DNA of 64,000 bases from Sipunculus nudus (GCA_026874595.1 CM049308.1:50908624-50972623), one strand, 5' to 3'; counted from the stretch's first letter, positions 25,180 through 37,672 are shown. Notes: generated by a model from the sequence alone, not told the origin. Numbers and translations are program-made.

Positions 25180-25330
25180 CCCAGCTGCATGTTCCACTGA
25201 CACCGACATTTGATGAACATTCTGACGTGTGGCAGACAAACATGACACCGGCCACTACACCTCTCACGTGATTGACCTGTCACATTTCACCTCACGTATA
25301 CAGCTCCCAAGACTCAAGACTTCATACCCT
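25180..25330 (+). repeat. Inverted copy of the intronless-gene promoter
   Basis: About 150 bp match the reverse complement of 21450-21610, from GTTCCACTGACACCGACATT to CAGCTCCCA. The following bases show no remnant of the 120-residue frame, so the copy looks orphaned. Confidence 0.6.
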
Positions 25331-26070
25331 GATTTGTGGTGGTCCATTGCAAGATGGCTGCTTATATAGGTATTGTCTAATAAACTTAAGTATAAAATAT
25401 AAAAGCATAATTGATGATAAACCATGCATAAAAGTAAAACGGATGTTTTATTATATCAATTATCTTAAAACAAAAAAGATATAACACATTAAATATCAAA
25501 AAGACGTTGAACGAAGACAGGAGATTTTGGACATACTATTAGACAAGGGTTATTATTTCAAAAAGTAAAATAAGAATATACTTATAATAGAAATATATCA
25601 TCTGAATATGAAATTTTACTACAGAAATGAAGAGAATCTCACAACCGTCGCGTCCCTTAAAATTCTGCTTGTCTTTATTAACACTAATTATGACCCATGC
25701 TTCAGGGAAGTCTCCGAACTTCATGCACACTATCGCATATAATCCGCGGGACTGTCTTTTCTGCCTGTGTACTGGTTTAATAATAATATTGTTGAATTAT
25801 GATCTAATTCAAGATACAACAAATCTTTTCCAAATTGTACTCATTTAGGCCCCACCAACATTCTCATTAACATTAACGAGAACATGTGTTCAACTAACAG
25901 TTGTCATTGTTATCCAGTGTAAAAACTTACATAGTGCAATGTAATTGAAATGTAAGTCAGGAAAGAAGATGTTTGACTGTAGCGTTTGTAAGCGTTTCTA
26001 TCAAATGTTTTCCTGGAATAACGTATTTGCAGCATCTACACGCGATGATTTCTTTGATTATTAAGTCTTG

Positions 26071-26276
26071 CAGCAGCAGCAGAAGAAGTTTACGCTCGCC
26101 GAGCAGCTACAGATTGCTGTGGTCAAGACCTATGCCCTGTGCGCTCCTTTAGCATGTTCTCTGAGCCGACAGACGCGGTGCCACACCAAGCCAAGCAGAG
26201 AGCCGCGAGAGGCCGACACCGAAGTCTCGTCATCACGGGATTTCATCCCCAAATCGTTAATAATGGACATTTGTCA
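26071..26276 (+). other. Candidate coding exon of unknown gene
   Basis: A GC-rich island in AT-rich DNA is preceded by TCTTGCAG and followed by GTCAAG|GTGTAC, so it has both splice borders. Two frames are open across it. One starts with polyglutamine (QQQQKKFTLAEQLQIAVVKT); the other has CCGQDLCPVRSFSMFSEP. Neither matches a family I know, and no partner exon was found. Confidence 0.25.
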
Positions 26277-26734
26277 AGGTGTACATTGAACAAGGCATTT
26301 TCGTATTTAAACAGTTTTAGGCCGGGGGGGGGGGGGGGGGTTAGTTGCCCTAACTGTTAGGCCAGGAAGGTATGCTTTCGTCCCCAAAGCCCAAAACTAT
26401 GAGACCCAGCTAATGCACCCCAGGATTAAATCTAAGCACACGTTGATTCGCACAAATGTTGCAACTAGAATTTATATTCACATTTATCGTCCTAGGTTAC
26501 ATACTAATGTTTGTTGACTACCTTCACTTGGCAGCGCTAATGACCCTCATATATCAGCAAAGTCACGGTCGTGGACATTGTTGATGATACGTGTCTGGTT
26601 ATATTCACTGACACCAGACCGTAATATTATTGTATGCCGCTTGTTTTGTTGAAGAACTTGTCTTCGCTCCAAAAATAGCTCTGGTGTGCATGTCCTTGAT
26701 ACCCAGTAAATGTCCATTGCAAATAATATGTCAG

Positions 26735-26737
<3 letters not shown>

Positions 26738-26781
<44 letters not shown>

Positions 26782-26803
26782 ATATTTGTGTATGTATGTG
26801 TGC

Positions 26804-26859
<56 letters not shown>

Positions 26860-26876
26860 TAGACAGACAGACACAG
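26738..26876 (+). repeat. Compound (TA)n(GA)n(CAGA)n microsatellite
   Basis: TA run, then GT-rich spacer, then GA run, then CAGA run, in direct contact with hairpin element copy 2. Confidence 0.95.
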
Positions 26877-26970
26877 AGTACGGCCCAGGAGGTTAATTGA
26901 TGCGGGCCGTAGAAATCCTTGCACGGCGTTGTCAATTTGTGCGGTCCCAAACATTCTCGCATCGAATAAT
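26877..26970 (+). repeat. Hairpin element, copy 2
   Basis: TACGGCCC at 26879-26886 pairs with GGGCCGTA at 26904-26911. GTGCGGTCCCAAACATTCTC and GCATCGA follow, as in the copy at 24991-25076. Again a GA-rich run lies immediately upstream. Confidence 0.6.
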
Positions 26971-29065
26971 GCCTTTACAGGGTTACCTGTTAAAAGGGAT
27001 CTGATCACCTATAAAGCATGTTGAATGGACACGAAAAATAGCTTCTTCTCTTTGAAATAAATTGGTACCTGCCAGAATATTACCCTGAAACCGTTGGCTT
27101 ATACTCCTGTACACGAGCAATAAAACACGATCACATGCGTCAACAGGCGATCACAGGCGTCAACATAAACACACTGCGTGCATCGCCCGGGCCACACCAC
27201 CTGTCCATTAGGAGATGCACTAACTGACTTGGCCAAAAGGTTCTACAATGAATTTAATTTGGACGGCATTGTCCATTCAGCAGAGATATATCAGAGGTCA
27301 TGAAGGTCCATGTATGGACTAGTTTTGACTATAGTTCTTGTTTCGGATCTGTCGGGCATGCGCAAAATCGGACCTCTTGTACGTCACGGTCTTGTCATGG
27401 TAAACAGGCACATGTAGACTGTTTTAACAACCACGCACAACAATAACAAGGTGTAAAATAGCCGTATGCTGAAAGAAAAGGCATAATATTGCTCCTGATT
27501 ATGTCCATTAAAAAATTTAGGCTATGATCAGTTTCATATGGAATCTGTTTTTCTTCAATATTGAAGCATCATACAATGATATCAGGCTGTAATTAATTAA
27601 TTAACTAGCAGTCAGTGTTCTGAAGCAGAGTTCCGTGAATCTCTCAGCTAGGAAAATTAGGAAATTTGGTCAAGTTTACTAGAATTATGTGCGTTTTTAT
27701 TTTGTTACATTTAACTAATATTTTGAACAGACTTTCTCATGTTTGAATATTAACAAGAACGGATCGTGTTTAGCAGACTCACATTTGCACTCTGCTTTGC
27801 GTATAACAACAAGGATGCTGTTTCTTGATTCTTTTAATCGTGTACAGGATTTATGTGCAATTGCATGAATTCCATTGTAAGCTTGAGAAACTGTTTAGTA
27901 TGATTTATGAAGCAACACGCCATAAATTTATCCTTATCTATATTATTTTTTTGTGTACTGAATAAATTAGATATTTGAAATATATACTTGTGTTTCTATG
28001 TAAAAATAACTTATTTATTAAGTAAATTTAGTTTCTATCTATGCGGCCCGCTAGAGACCTAACTTATATTCCACCTGGCCCTCTTGAAGAAATACTTGCC
28101 CACCCCTATATTAATTTTAAATATAAAGTTTGTCCCAACTGCGCTTGTATGAGCTTGGTCATCAAATGCAAGGATGATTGATAGACCATCCAGAAGGTTA
28201 GTTTATACGCAACGCATGAGAAGAGACCACTATTTGAATTAATAAACTTTAATTCAAGTTTAAATTTCAGGGTTTTCTTCTTTATGTTGTCACAGGTAGA
28301 TGTCATTTGTTTAGCAATATAGTACAAAAGTTAACACATATACCAATAGTTTTGACATTATACCAGGAATACAAGTAGTAACGGAGGTGAAATTACGGGG
28401 CTTATAAAACGGGAAAAATGCCACGCTCAAGTGAATATTAACCTCGGATGAAAGATAGGTCGCTTTATGCATCATGGCTTCTCCAGGTTCCAGTACATGC
28501 TATGTACGAAATTTACCCTTTAACCCTTTGTCTGTTGCGTCTTTTGATATCACTGCTTTGATGGATGATGTACTAGAAGGGCACTACACATAAAAGCTGA
28601 CCCCATGTATATCAACATCCCCCAGTGTTCTGACCACACCTGAGTTCAATCACTAGGTTTAGATCAGTTTATGTACGGTTACGGTATAGTTGAGATGGCC
28701 GTTATATGGGTTATACATGAAGGATAATTATTTTTTATTGTTTTTCCTTATTTTGACACAGAGTATAAGAAATGATCATTGTTCAAATCTGCTATAGTTG
28801 AGGAATTTTACTATACATGAGTTAAGAATGTGACGATAGACATTGAAGACTCATCAACAGCAAAATAAAGGATGAAGTGAAGAGGATGATATGAAGGATG
28901 CCCGTCTGTAAAATGGGGTAAACGTACGCTGCCTGAGATAGCCGCATTTCAAGAATGCTTCTTGAATTCGAGAAGTCACTTACAGAATTGATATTTCAAT
29001 GTTAAAAATAACCTGTAATTAGAATCAATTTTGTTGGAAAGTTCACTTTTTCCGAGTGGACGAAA

Positions 29066-31333
29066 ATGCATTGGAGAATAGGTTCCAACAGTGTTTACGC
29101 CATCACATCCTTAATTTTACAACTCATCTCGTTGATTGTGCACATTGCTGCCTTAGTGACGCCATTCTGGGCAATGTCATCGCCATCTGACGGAGGTTCT
29201 CAGCAGTCTGCCGGGTTTTGGCTTAATTGCATCTTCGAAACTGGAAAAAAATGCATTGTATTTGAAGGTAAGGCATGTCTTTAAGTTGAGAGGATACATG
29301 TATCAAACTAGTTTTCATGGATAGGAAGAGGAGTATGTGAATCTGTGTGTTTTCGGGTTCGATCATATTCATGATTGTTGCACAATAGAGCACATAGCTA
29401 TGCACGTGTGCAACGTGATATTACCAAGTATAGATTGAAAACTACTGTTATCGTAAATTATCTGAAAAACAGACACTGCCCGAAAATGTCACTAGCTATG
29501 AAATTGCGGTCTGTCCTTTTATAACCATACCACAGATTTATTGGTGTTCATTACTACGCTACTCATATCAAGACCCTGTAAAGAATCTAACCGCCATGTC
29601 TGTTTTTTGCAAGGTAACTGTCAAATCTTAGATATACACCCGTTAAATATTATCGCATTTAAGTTCCTACAATCATAATTAGAATGCAAAGTTTGCTACG
29701 GCAATCAGAAAAGCGTCTCCATGTGGCGGGTCCCTATTGGGAATGCTTCCCAAACCGTGTTTGCATTCACTTATTCGGCCCATATTCCTAGGTTCAATCG
29801 TGCATAAATGACTCTTACATTTGTGAATATTCCTAAAATGCCCTTAAAGGTTTATGAGATTCCGTTCAAGATTGCGCGAGTTATATTGTGAAAAATACAT
29901 ACACAAAACACACGAATAGGGAGGAACGCGTATACCCTCCTGACGAAACAAATATGGCGATATCAAAACGCTCCATTTTATTTAAGAATGTTTTGTTTTC
30001 GTGCAATAACGCACGGTTTCTATTGAATGGCACTCGTCGTGTCCGAGGTCAACCATTACATGCTGAAGGAAAAGGACGCAACTAACTGTGATATGATTTT
30101 AGATAACCTGATTCTTCTGTCTGGGGTGACCATGACCTTTGGCCTTGCCTTCCTCATCGCGGCCTTGACCTCTCTGACCTGCTTCCAGTTTTGCAAACGA
30201 GACCACCCAAACGTCTTCACTCTCGGAATCTTCTGTTTATTTGCTGCAGGTAAACTGATTCACCGATATAATACCGTGTAATTTTTAAAGATATTCAGAG
30301 TTATCCTTGCCATTCCATATATATTAGTATTGGTTTAAAAAAGACAACACACAGCGTATACCTCTGTCTATGAATTTCCTGATTTAAGTTCAATTAAATT
30401 TACAGAAAACTTTGGAGCCTATGTCGGCAGCATAGCGGACCACTTGCCGATATCATCTCCATTATATATCGGTTTCTTGCTCGCGGCCAGGTGGCCCGTC
30501 GTGTTTACACTAAAAACCTAATAAAAAAACCGTTTTTAATTATCCACTATCGTTTCGTCATCGGGGACATTCATGCACTGCTCTTCCATTATAGCAGCAT
30601 CACCATGACAACGGTGATTTCCTCACCAGCGGTACACGTCTTCATTTTCTATGCTTGTCCACATTATATACAAACGTTTTCTTCTTTGGCCTGTCATTAA
30701 ATTTCGTCCAAATTCATCATGAACTGTTGAAGTTATGACTGGGACACACAAAAACACATACACACGCCTAGACAACACCTGCCGTTCCCATAATACCCTG
30801 CCATATTCGTTGGTGGTGATCAAAATACAAAGAATACAGGATGCACTTTACAGAGCAAGCGTTAAGCTTTACAATTCTGTGCTTATTGACGCTGGTGTCA
30901 AATATAAAAATACAGACTTATCATTAACATGCATCATTGTTTTATAAGATTAAGTAAAAAAAAAAAAAATTTTATAGAAACATTAAAAAACCCCTTTGGG
31001 ATATTTTGTCGTGGAAATCGCCATAATTAACTTAGTGTTTGTCCATCTTTTTTTTATATTTCCAGGATACCTTTTTCTTTCATTTGAACTTTCGTTATTG
31101 TCGGTTCATCGTTACTTATTTTCCTTTCAGGTCTCTGCACACTAGCGGCCGTTTTACTATGGATCGGAAAGTTCGTCGAGGTCGCCAAAAACCCAGTAGT
31201 GACGTCATATCCGGGCTGGTCTTTCTGTCTGGGCGCTTTCAGCTGTGTCTTTCAGCTCGCGAGTGGTGTTATCGGCTGTTTCCAATATCAAACAATTCCA
31301 ATATTTCGACCTGCTTGTTCAAGCAGTTGTTGA
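29066..31333 (+). CDS. Claudin/PMP22-superfamily four-helix membrane protein
   Basis: Exon 1 (29066-29267) carries ATG, helix 1 (ITSLILQLISLIVHIAALV) and the first extracellular loop with GFWLNC-x7-C, the W-x-x-C...C signature of claudins. Exon 2 (start about 30027-30048, end 30249) carries helix 2 (TFGLAFLIAALTSLTCFQFC) and the start of helix 3. Exon 3 (31131-31333, stop TGA) carries the rest of helix 3 (LCTLAAVLLWIGKFV), a second loop with SYPGW, and helix 4 (GAFSCVFQLASGVIGCF). The protein has about 205 residues. Claudin-like proteins form septate- or tight-junction strands or act as membrane adaptors; the exact role is not readable. Intron 2 joins in phase 1 cleanly. The intron 1 donor is phase 1, but every AG near the exon 2 start gives phase 0. 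AATAAA at 31834-31839 may end the transcript. Confidence 0.72.
29720..29960 (+). repeat. Dispersed repeat, copy 2 of 2
   Basis: This is related to 20560-20870 and inserted in intron 1 of the claudin-like gene, ending about 70 bp before exon 2. Confidence 0.5.
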
Positions 31334-32975
31334 ATAGCTTGAAAAAGGTATAATTCCAGCTCTTGAGCATGCATCAATCTATGATTAGGAAAAAACTCAT
31401 CTTTTGTAAATACACCATTTTGAACAAGATTAACACGGTATGCCGTTGTCTCTGATAAAGACAGTCACGTGGCACACTTCAGAGAATCACTCGCACAACT
31501 CTCCTGGATTGTTGGAAGAGATATCCTTTCTCCACAAGGAACTGGGGCTTTCATAATTTGTCAAGGCAAATTACATGAACAACTTGCTAAGTATGGCCTA
31601 TTTGATTTTCGAGAGTATTGAAAACTAGACCAGACCATGCCCACAGTTCATAACAGGAAAAAAAACCTAACTGGAAAATAAAAAAGAGTATTTCTTTCGA
31701 AGGGTGGACATAGGGTTATTGGTGATGTGCCACAGTATTTATGCTTAGTTACTGGTGATGTGCAACAGTATTTATGCTTAGTTACTCGAGGTTGTGCTCG
31801 AGGTTACGCCGGTGGTAAAATATTTTAAAGTTAAATAAACATTTGCAATAATATATTATTTTACACCATTTGTTCCTTTGGGCTTAATACAACTTTTCTA
31901 AGAAATGGACTTAAACATGGACCTAAATGACTCCAGATCACCTGTTTATACTTTGCTATGGCTCTGTGTGCGAGTAAACAGTTCACATGTGTCTGCTTAC
32001 CATAACAAGACTGCATGGCCAGATGTCAGATCCTGCTATGCACGCAGGACTCCCCCCAAATAAGAAGAATAAGTAAGAAGTCGTCTGTTGGCAGCTTTAA
32101 AAGTCTATATTTGTGAAGTCGCGGGTTATGGCCACCAAGTTTGTTTGTGATTATATATTGCCCCATTGACCAAGCCAGGTGCAAGCTTATTTTCCGCCCA
32201 CTTTTGTACAGAAGTAATCAAACCGTTTTAGAAGGAAATATTTTCAAATACAATAAAATGGTAAGAAAACACCATTTCATTTACACTTAATATACCTGGT
32301 AAGGCTGGTATGCGAACATTTAACTTGTTTTGATATTTTATACTTTGTTGAAAATATTAGTTTTTGGGTCTGTTCACAAACGTAACGATATGGTGTTACG
32401 AAAAATTTTACACCCTAGTTTTTTCACCAAGGTTTTGTTACCGGCAAAACCGGATGGGTGTCAGTTTCGTAAGTTTTAACGTTACCTGGCTTGCTTATAA
32501 AAAAAAAGTTGTAATTTTTGTTTCGACGAGTGGTCGTCGAGCATGCCAAATATATTTAGGCTGCTGAATTTAAGGCTTAGTTTTACCACAAGTTCCAGAA
32601 TGTTAAACGAGAGAGAAAAATTCTCGAGAGAGATAGAAAAGTAGATCCTAATTTTACTTCAATATTTTACCGCTCCGAGAATTTTAAGTTACAGACTTAG
32701 AATTGTAAATCAAGAATCACGCAAGAGTGTCTAAGAATAGACAAGGAATCTTTGGTCCAGTTACGGAAACTCTCCCCCAAGCGCGTATACACACAGTATT
32801 TGTTTAGAGCATTCACACCTCAAAAGGCATACCTCTTACTGTATCCATTTAGGGGACATATCTTAAACATTCCCATGGGAAGCTAGGTTGAAATTACGAG
32901 AATTTGACGGTGAAGTTGTGTAGGCGACAATCAAAAGAAGTGGTCAAAAAGCAGATCAAACATATCTGATAATAT
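31334..32975. other. Intergenic stretch
   Basis: A 31-bp doublet (GTGATGTGC-ACAGTATTTAT) lies at about 31720-31785. I see nothing else that can be named. Confidence 0.5.
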
Positions 32976-32978
32976 GGT

Positions 32979-32984
32979 TTTATT
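32979..32984 (-). promoter_or_regulatory. Poly(A) signal of gene B
   Basis: AATAAA on the minus strand, about 140 bp downstream of the TGA stop of gene B. Confidence 0.5.
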
Positions 32985-33121
32985 TTCCAGCTCTGACAAT
33001 TGAACTTCCTTATACAATACATTTAATAGCCGACAAAGAGGCCGTGATGTGTAAATCATTCAGCAGCAGTTTATAAAACCAGCCCGAGGAGACCGGGCGT
33101 GTCGTCAGTACTGATGCAGCA

Positions 33122-36107
33122 TCACTGCAGCACCTTCTCCAGCAACTCCAGCAGTTTGGACCTGACGGCGATCTCTTCGTAGACCCGTTTCTCGAAGCCT
33201 CGTTTGTACTTTGTGATGGGCGCAGCCTTCTCAGAGGCCACTGTCCTGATGAAAAAGTCCCGTACAGGACCCAGCTTCTGGTTTATCTGAAATAAATACT
33301 TTAGCTAGGTAAGCAGGCTCTAGCTGGCGGAGTGATAAATGGCGGGTTATTTTGAGTTTTTTTTTTAGTTTTTTTTTCCGGGGGGGGGGGGGGGGCGGGG
33401 ATGGGTGCAGTGCTAAGTTTTCACAAAAGTTTCCAAAACAATTCTGCAGCAAATGCAGGACCATCTCCTAACGTTACAAGATATTAGAAATTTAAATGAG
33501 CCTGAGAGATTTAAATGAGCATGACGGACATCTTACGTTTCCAATTGGATGCCAGGAAAACAGTTGCGTCACCTAAGATTTAAAAGTACTGGAACTGGAC
33601 AGAATCTGATGGGCGCCATCTTTGTTAAACAAATGTATTTAGCTCAAATCTAAAGCCTACCATTAGTTACAAGATAGCGTACCAAAATTTACAACTGTGG
33701 TCAACAAGTACTTACTGGTCTGAAAAACAAGAGTGACGTCATCGGTCTGCATAATACAACTACATTAGTATGCAATGATTATGATGAACCATTTCATTCA
33801 ATCAAGTTGGTTCAAAGTAAGCATGATGACCGAAATGTGTAGGAATAATGCAAATTGTTTCATTTTTATATTTACAACTTTTTTGACATGACAGAGACCA
33901 CAATGGCCAAAGAGCACAATGGCCAGAGAGCAAGAAGCACACAAGAATGCCTTTGATATTTCCATAAATATATGTAGAAACAATCATTTGGGTCGCTGTT
34001 TTAATGACTCGACTTTTACAATGTTAAACAATTTATGTTAATGCGTGCACCCGTTTTTGAGATAACCAGTTAGCCGTTAGCTTATATGAACTGCCCACTA
34101 ACTGAATGTGTCTCACCTTGGGTCTGATCCTGACTTGGTAGAGAGCCCCGGCTTCCAGGTTCTCCAGGTTGATGAGCCCCTTGGTTTCTATCCAGGTGCT
34201 GAAATCTACAGGTGCCAGCTCCGTGAACTCGGGGGCACCCACCAGATCCTTAGCCTTAGGCTGAAATATTAAATTCATAATAATTACCTCTGTTTTCAGG
34301 ATAGCTCTGCCATGATACAAGAACCAATAGATTAAATTGATGATCCGGATTGTCATCTGAATCCATGACTTTTTTAAAGAAAAATTACTGCATTTCTGAC
34401 GATGCCATATGGGGATAATGAACTGCCTTGGTGGAGGTTTGCGCTCTCTTGGCGCAAATTTTCAGTTTTTATTCTAAAATGGTTAATACCTCCACAAGGT
34501 ATCAGGTTTACCTTAGGTTGGCTAGTTAGTTTGCTTGCTGGGAAATTAACTGAAAGGAAGTTAGTAACGGGTTTGAACGAAAATCAGCAGATGACGACGG
34601 TAAAAACCACGATATATTCCATTAAATGTAGGGGAAGGGAAATGAGGATCACCATTACACGTTTTTAAATTTAAAAGATTAATTTTTATTGACCGAATGC
34701 AATGGGTATTCACTGGTATAGAGACCGCCTTTGTTCGAGAGCTCACCAGTGTTCATGCATGGGAGAACGAACAGTTATACACGTTCCATGTGCAGCCGTG
34801 TACAAAACAAATTTCGACTAAGACCAGGGGAAAGGGGGGGCGGGTCTCCTCTTGTGGATTAATGGAAAATTTGAACTATATGCAGTATGATTACGGGAAT
34901 TTCTTACAATTTCAAGCAACTGAGAAAGCAGTGATATCTTTTACAATTAATTAATAGACTTGTAGCAACTCACCGATTCTACTTTCCTGTAAGCAACAAG
35001 TACCTCGCATTTGGTACTTTTACATAGTTTTTCTATATGTGTAGTAGCCTGACTGTACAGAGCTATCATCGGTTTGGGCTTGCCGGCCGGCCAACTCGAG
35101 CTGAAGAAGGAGAGATCCACTGAAACAAATTTCAGTGGATGATATAACAGTGACAAAGAAGGGCCTCCTTTATCCGACGTTTATTAAGTGAAGATGCTCC
35201 TTTTAATTTTGTAAAAATAGACCAGAAATCGCCAATCCCGCCGCACACATGGTGTTTGTTTTGTTTATATGCACGGTTTAAAACATGTTGGGGTCCGTCA
35301 AAACAATCCAAACACGTTCTACAAGGACATCTGGTGGCAAATCAGACGAAATTAAGACTTTTGCAAAAAGGGAGTTTTGCAGCTGTAATATTTAAACTTC
35401 CGCAGCGCATGTACCGTGTTTAACCAAATTTGTAGATAAACAAGATTAACATCTGTCACAATAGTGTTATAATAACAACAGAAAATGCCTACGAGTCCAT
35501 TAATCTGCACGTAGAGCAAACCAGAAATCACATACGTTCTATAAAAAAGGTACAGTCGAATAGCTTGCTTAAGAGAATTATGTTAGAAGGTAAATATTAA
35601 TAAAATTGTACAGGTTTAAAATCTAGACTTTGTTAAAAGAGTTGTGGCAAAATTTTTGATAATATATGTTTGAACCACATCTCAAGAAGACTTCCAACCA
35701 TATGTTAAAAGAATATTCATTAGGTGATCCTCAGATTAAGTTTTCGCATCTTCCGTTGTAAACGCGGAAGTTAGCACATCAGTACCCCTGATATAACCAA
35801 ATTTGTTCTCAAAGGTGTTCATTCTTCGCCGAATGTAAAAAAGCCTCTGATGCAAGGGATATAACTTATAAGATTTAAGATTTTAATAGTGTGCTATTCG
35901 CGTGTGAATAATTTTTTTTAATCTTCACAAAAATATGTGGGTTGCTTTTACCACAATCCGATTTATTTTGCAGTTGCGAGTGAACTTTTGACTGTGAGAA
36001 ATATTAAGTATATTCTTAAAAACGTATATATATAACTTACATGATTCGTCGTCACTGAGGCAGAGTCCGACGCACAGAGCGAAGATCGCAAACAGAAGTC
36101 CCTTCAT
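33122..36107 (-). CDS. Small secreted FN3-like protein B, paralogue of A and C
   Basis: Minus-strand coding exons are 36041-36107, 34974-35119, 34117-34260 and 33122-33286, phases 1, 0, 0, giving 173 residues. The acceptor TTTCGCAG abuts the ATG. The signal peptide is MKGLLFAIFALCVGLCLS. The mature start is DDESLDLSFFSSSW, where A and C have YWYKS-W. A CKSTKC loop follows, then VLVAYRKVES, LEAGALYQVRIRPK and LGPVRDFFIRTV. The end is ITKYKRGFEKR plus 20 residues, VYEEIAVRSKLLELLEKVLQ. Same exon borders and motifs as A and C prove common descent. B is the most diverged in the first strand, while its tail stays amphipathic. AATAAA (minus) at 32979-32984 lies about 140 bp after the stop. Function unknown. 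Confidence 0.82.
35215..35480 (+). repeat. Dispersed repeat, copy 2 of 3, in gene B intron 1
   Basis: Shares AGACCAGAAATCGCCAATCC, GGGGTCCGTCAAAACAAT, AGGACATCTGGTGGCAAATC and ACCGTGTTTAACC in order with 55260-55570 and, more weakly, 15860-16170. Confidence 0.5.
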
Positions 36108-36469
36108 CTGCGAAAGATGAATATTAACGATTAACATACAGAATACTTAAGGGGCAATGACAGACAAGGATGAATATAAAAAGACTTTTCGTGGATAAAT
36201 TAAAAATCTTACAACTGCTATCTTCCATTTGTGATAACTGGGAAAACGAAAGGGGAAAAGTCATCCAAACTATTAACAAGACCATGGTTAACCATTATTA
36301 TGCGCTTCAAAGTCTGCGAGAGTAATGTTTAATAGAGATGTTCATTTACCGTTCATCTGATATTCGATAAAATTTTGCTTTCAGGACTGTGATTCTCGGA
36401 TTTACATGATATAACCCACATAGTTTTATTTATTTGTACTATTTATTTGTACAAGTGTTATAGATTAAA

Positions 36470-37600
36470 ATGTACAGTAAGTGGTTATCTGAGAAACAGA
36501 ATTAAAAATGTACAGCTCGTCGTGGTTTACTTATGTACAGATGTCTTAAAAAATGTTCAGCCGGTGGTGGTTATCGGTTAGACAGCCGGTGGTGGTTATC
36601 GGAAAGGACAGATAAAACAAGGGACCCATGGGTCACGGCGCTCAGCTGAATTTTGAAATTTTAGCAAATGCAAAATATGCTGATTTCTGTTGTAATATTT
36701 TTCATATATATAAGCATATGAGAAGCTAAAAGGAATTGGCCCTCCTACTTGGTTATAGTATAGTTCTAAATATATGATTGCAAAACTAATACTCGACAAG
36801 TCTGTCATATAGAAAAAACAGTAAAAACATATCAGTTTTGCGATACTGTGATGCATATGAAAAATTTACAATTTTTTGGGGGCCCATAACTTCAAACACC
36901 TTACACAATACTGACCTGATTTTTTGTATGTACATAGAAAATGAATGGAAGAATATGCATACTAATTATGATCAAAAACAGATCAGTGGCTTTGATATTA
37001 GCCAGTCTCGAAGTGTAACAATGGGTTTTTAATGGAGGTTTTTCCTTAATATCTCGAAGGAACGAAGTCCTACTGACCCAGTTTTCTATATGGTAGGAGA
37101 TTTTGGGTCCAACGGTTTCAAAACGTGCCCTGTTAACGGACGGACGGCCGGACGGCACGATCATAGCTCAGATGACATTGTCAGCCGAGCTAAAAATGAA
37201 CAGCCCGTGGCGGTTATCGGGAGCACAGATGTCTTAAAATGTACAGCCCTTGGTGGTCATCAAAGTACAGATGTCTATAAATTTACAGCCCGTGGTGGTT
37301 ATCGGAAGTAGAAAAGTCTGAAAATATACAGCCCGTGGGGATTATCAGAAGTACAGTTTTCTAAAAATGTACAGCCCGTGCTGGTTATCGGGAGCACAGA
37401 TGTCTTAAAATGTACAGCCCTTGGTGGTCATCAAAGTACAGATGTCTATAAATTTAAAGCCCGTGGTGGTTATCGGAAGTAGAGATGTCTGAAAATATAC
37501 AGCCCGTGGGGATTATCAGAAGTACAGTTTTCTAAAAATGTACAGCCCGTGCTGGTTATCGGGAGCACAGATGTCTTAAAATATACAATACATCGTGGTT
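36470..37600 (+). repeat. GTACAGCCCGTGGTGGTTATCGG tandem array split by an insertion
   Basis: Units of about 45 bp with TGTACAG, CCCGTGGTGGTTATCGG and CAGATGTCTTAAAA occupy 36470-36605 and 37198-37600. In the second block a 183-bp group is duplicated almost exactly (37215-37397 and 37398-37580). The 590 bp between the blocks is unrelated and ends with GACCCATGGGTCA and GCCGAGCTAAAAATGAACAG, phrases seen at other repeat ends in the window. The array lies 5' of gene B coding exon 1, in its UTR intron. Confidence 0.75.
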
Positions 37601-37672
37601 ATAAGATGCAATTATTAAAAAGTAATTAACATTTATTACAGATGATTAAACCAAGACGTTATCAGATTAAAC

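Larger units (their letters stand above)
23606..29065. other. Intergenic stretch between the inverted repeat and the claudin-like gene
   Basis: It holds an eroded MITE piece (about 24160-24370), two (GA)n-linked hairpin elements, the inverted promoter copy at 25.2 kb, one candidate exon at 26.07 kb and a G homopolymer near 26325-26341. From 27.0 to 29.06 kb I see only AT-rich DNA. Confidence 0.5.

Noticed and set aside
30395-30522. Open stretch after TTTACAG in the claudin-like intron 2 as an extra exon
   Set aside because: Exons 2 and 3 already join in phase within one membrane helix, so an added exon would break helix 3.
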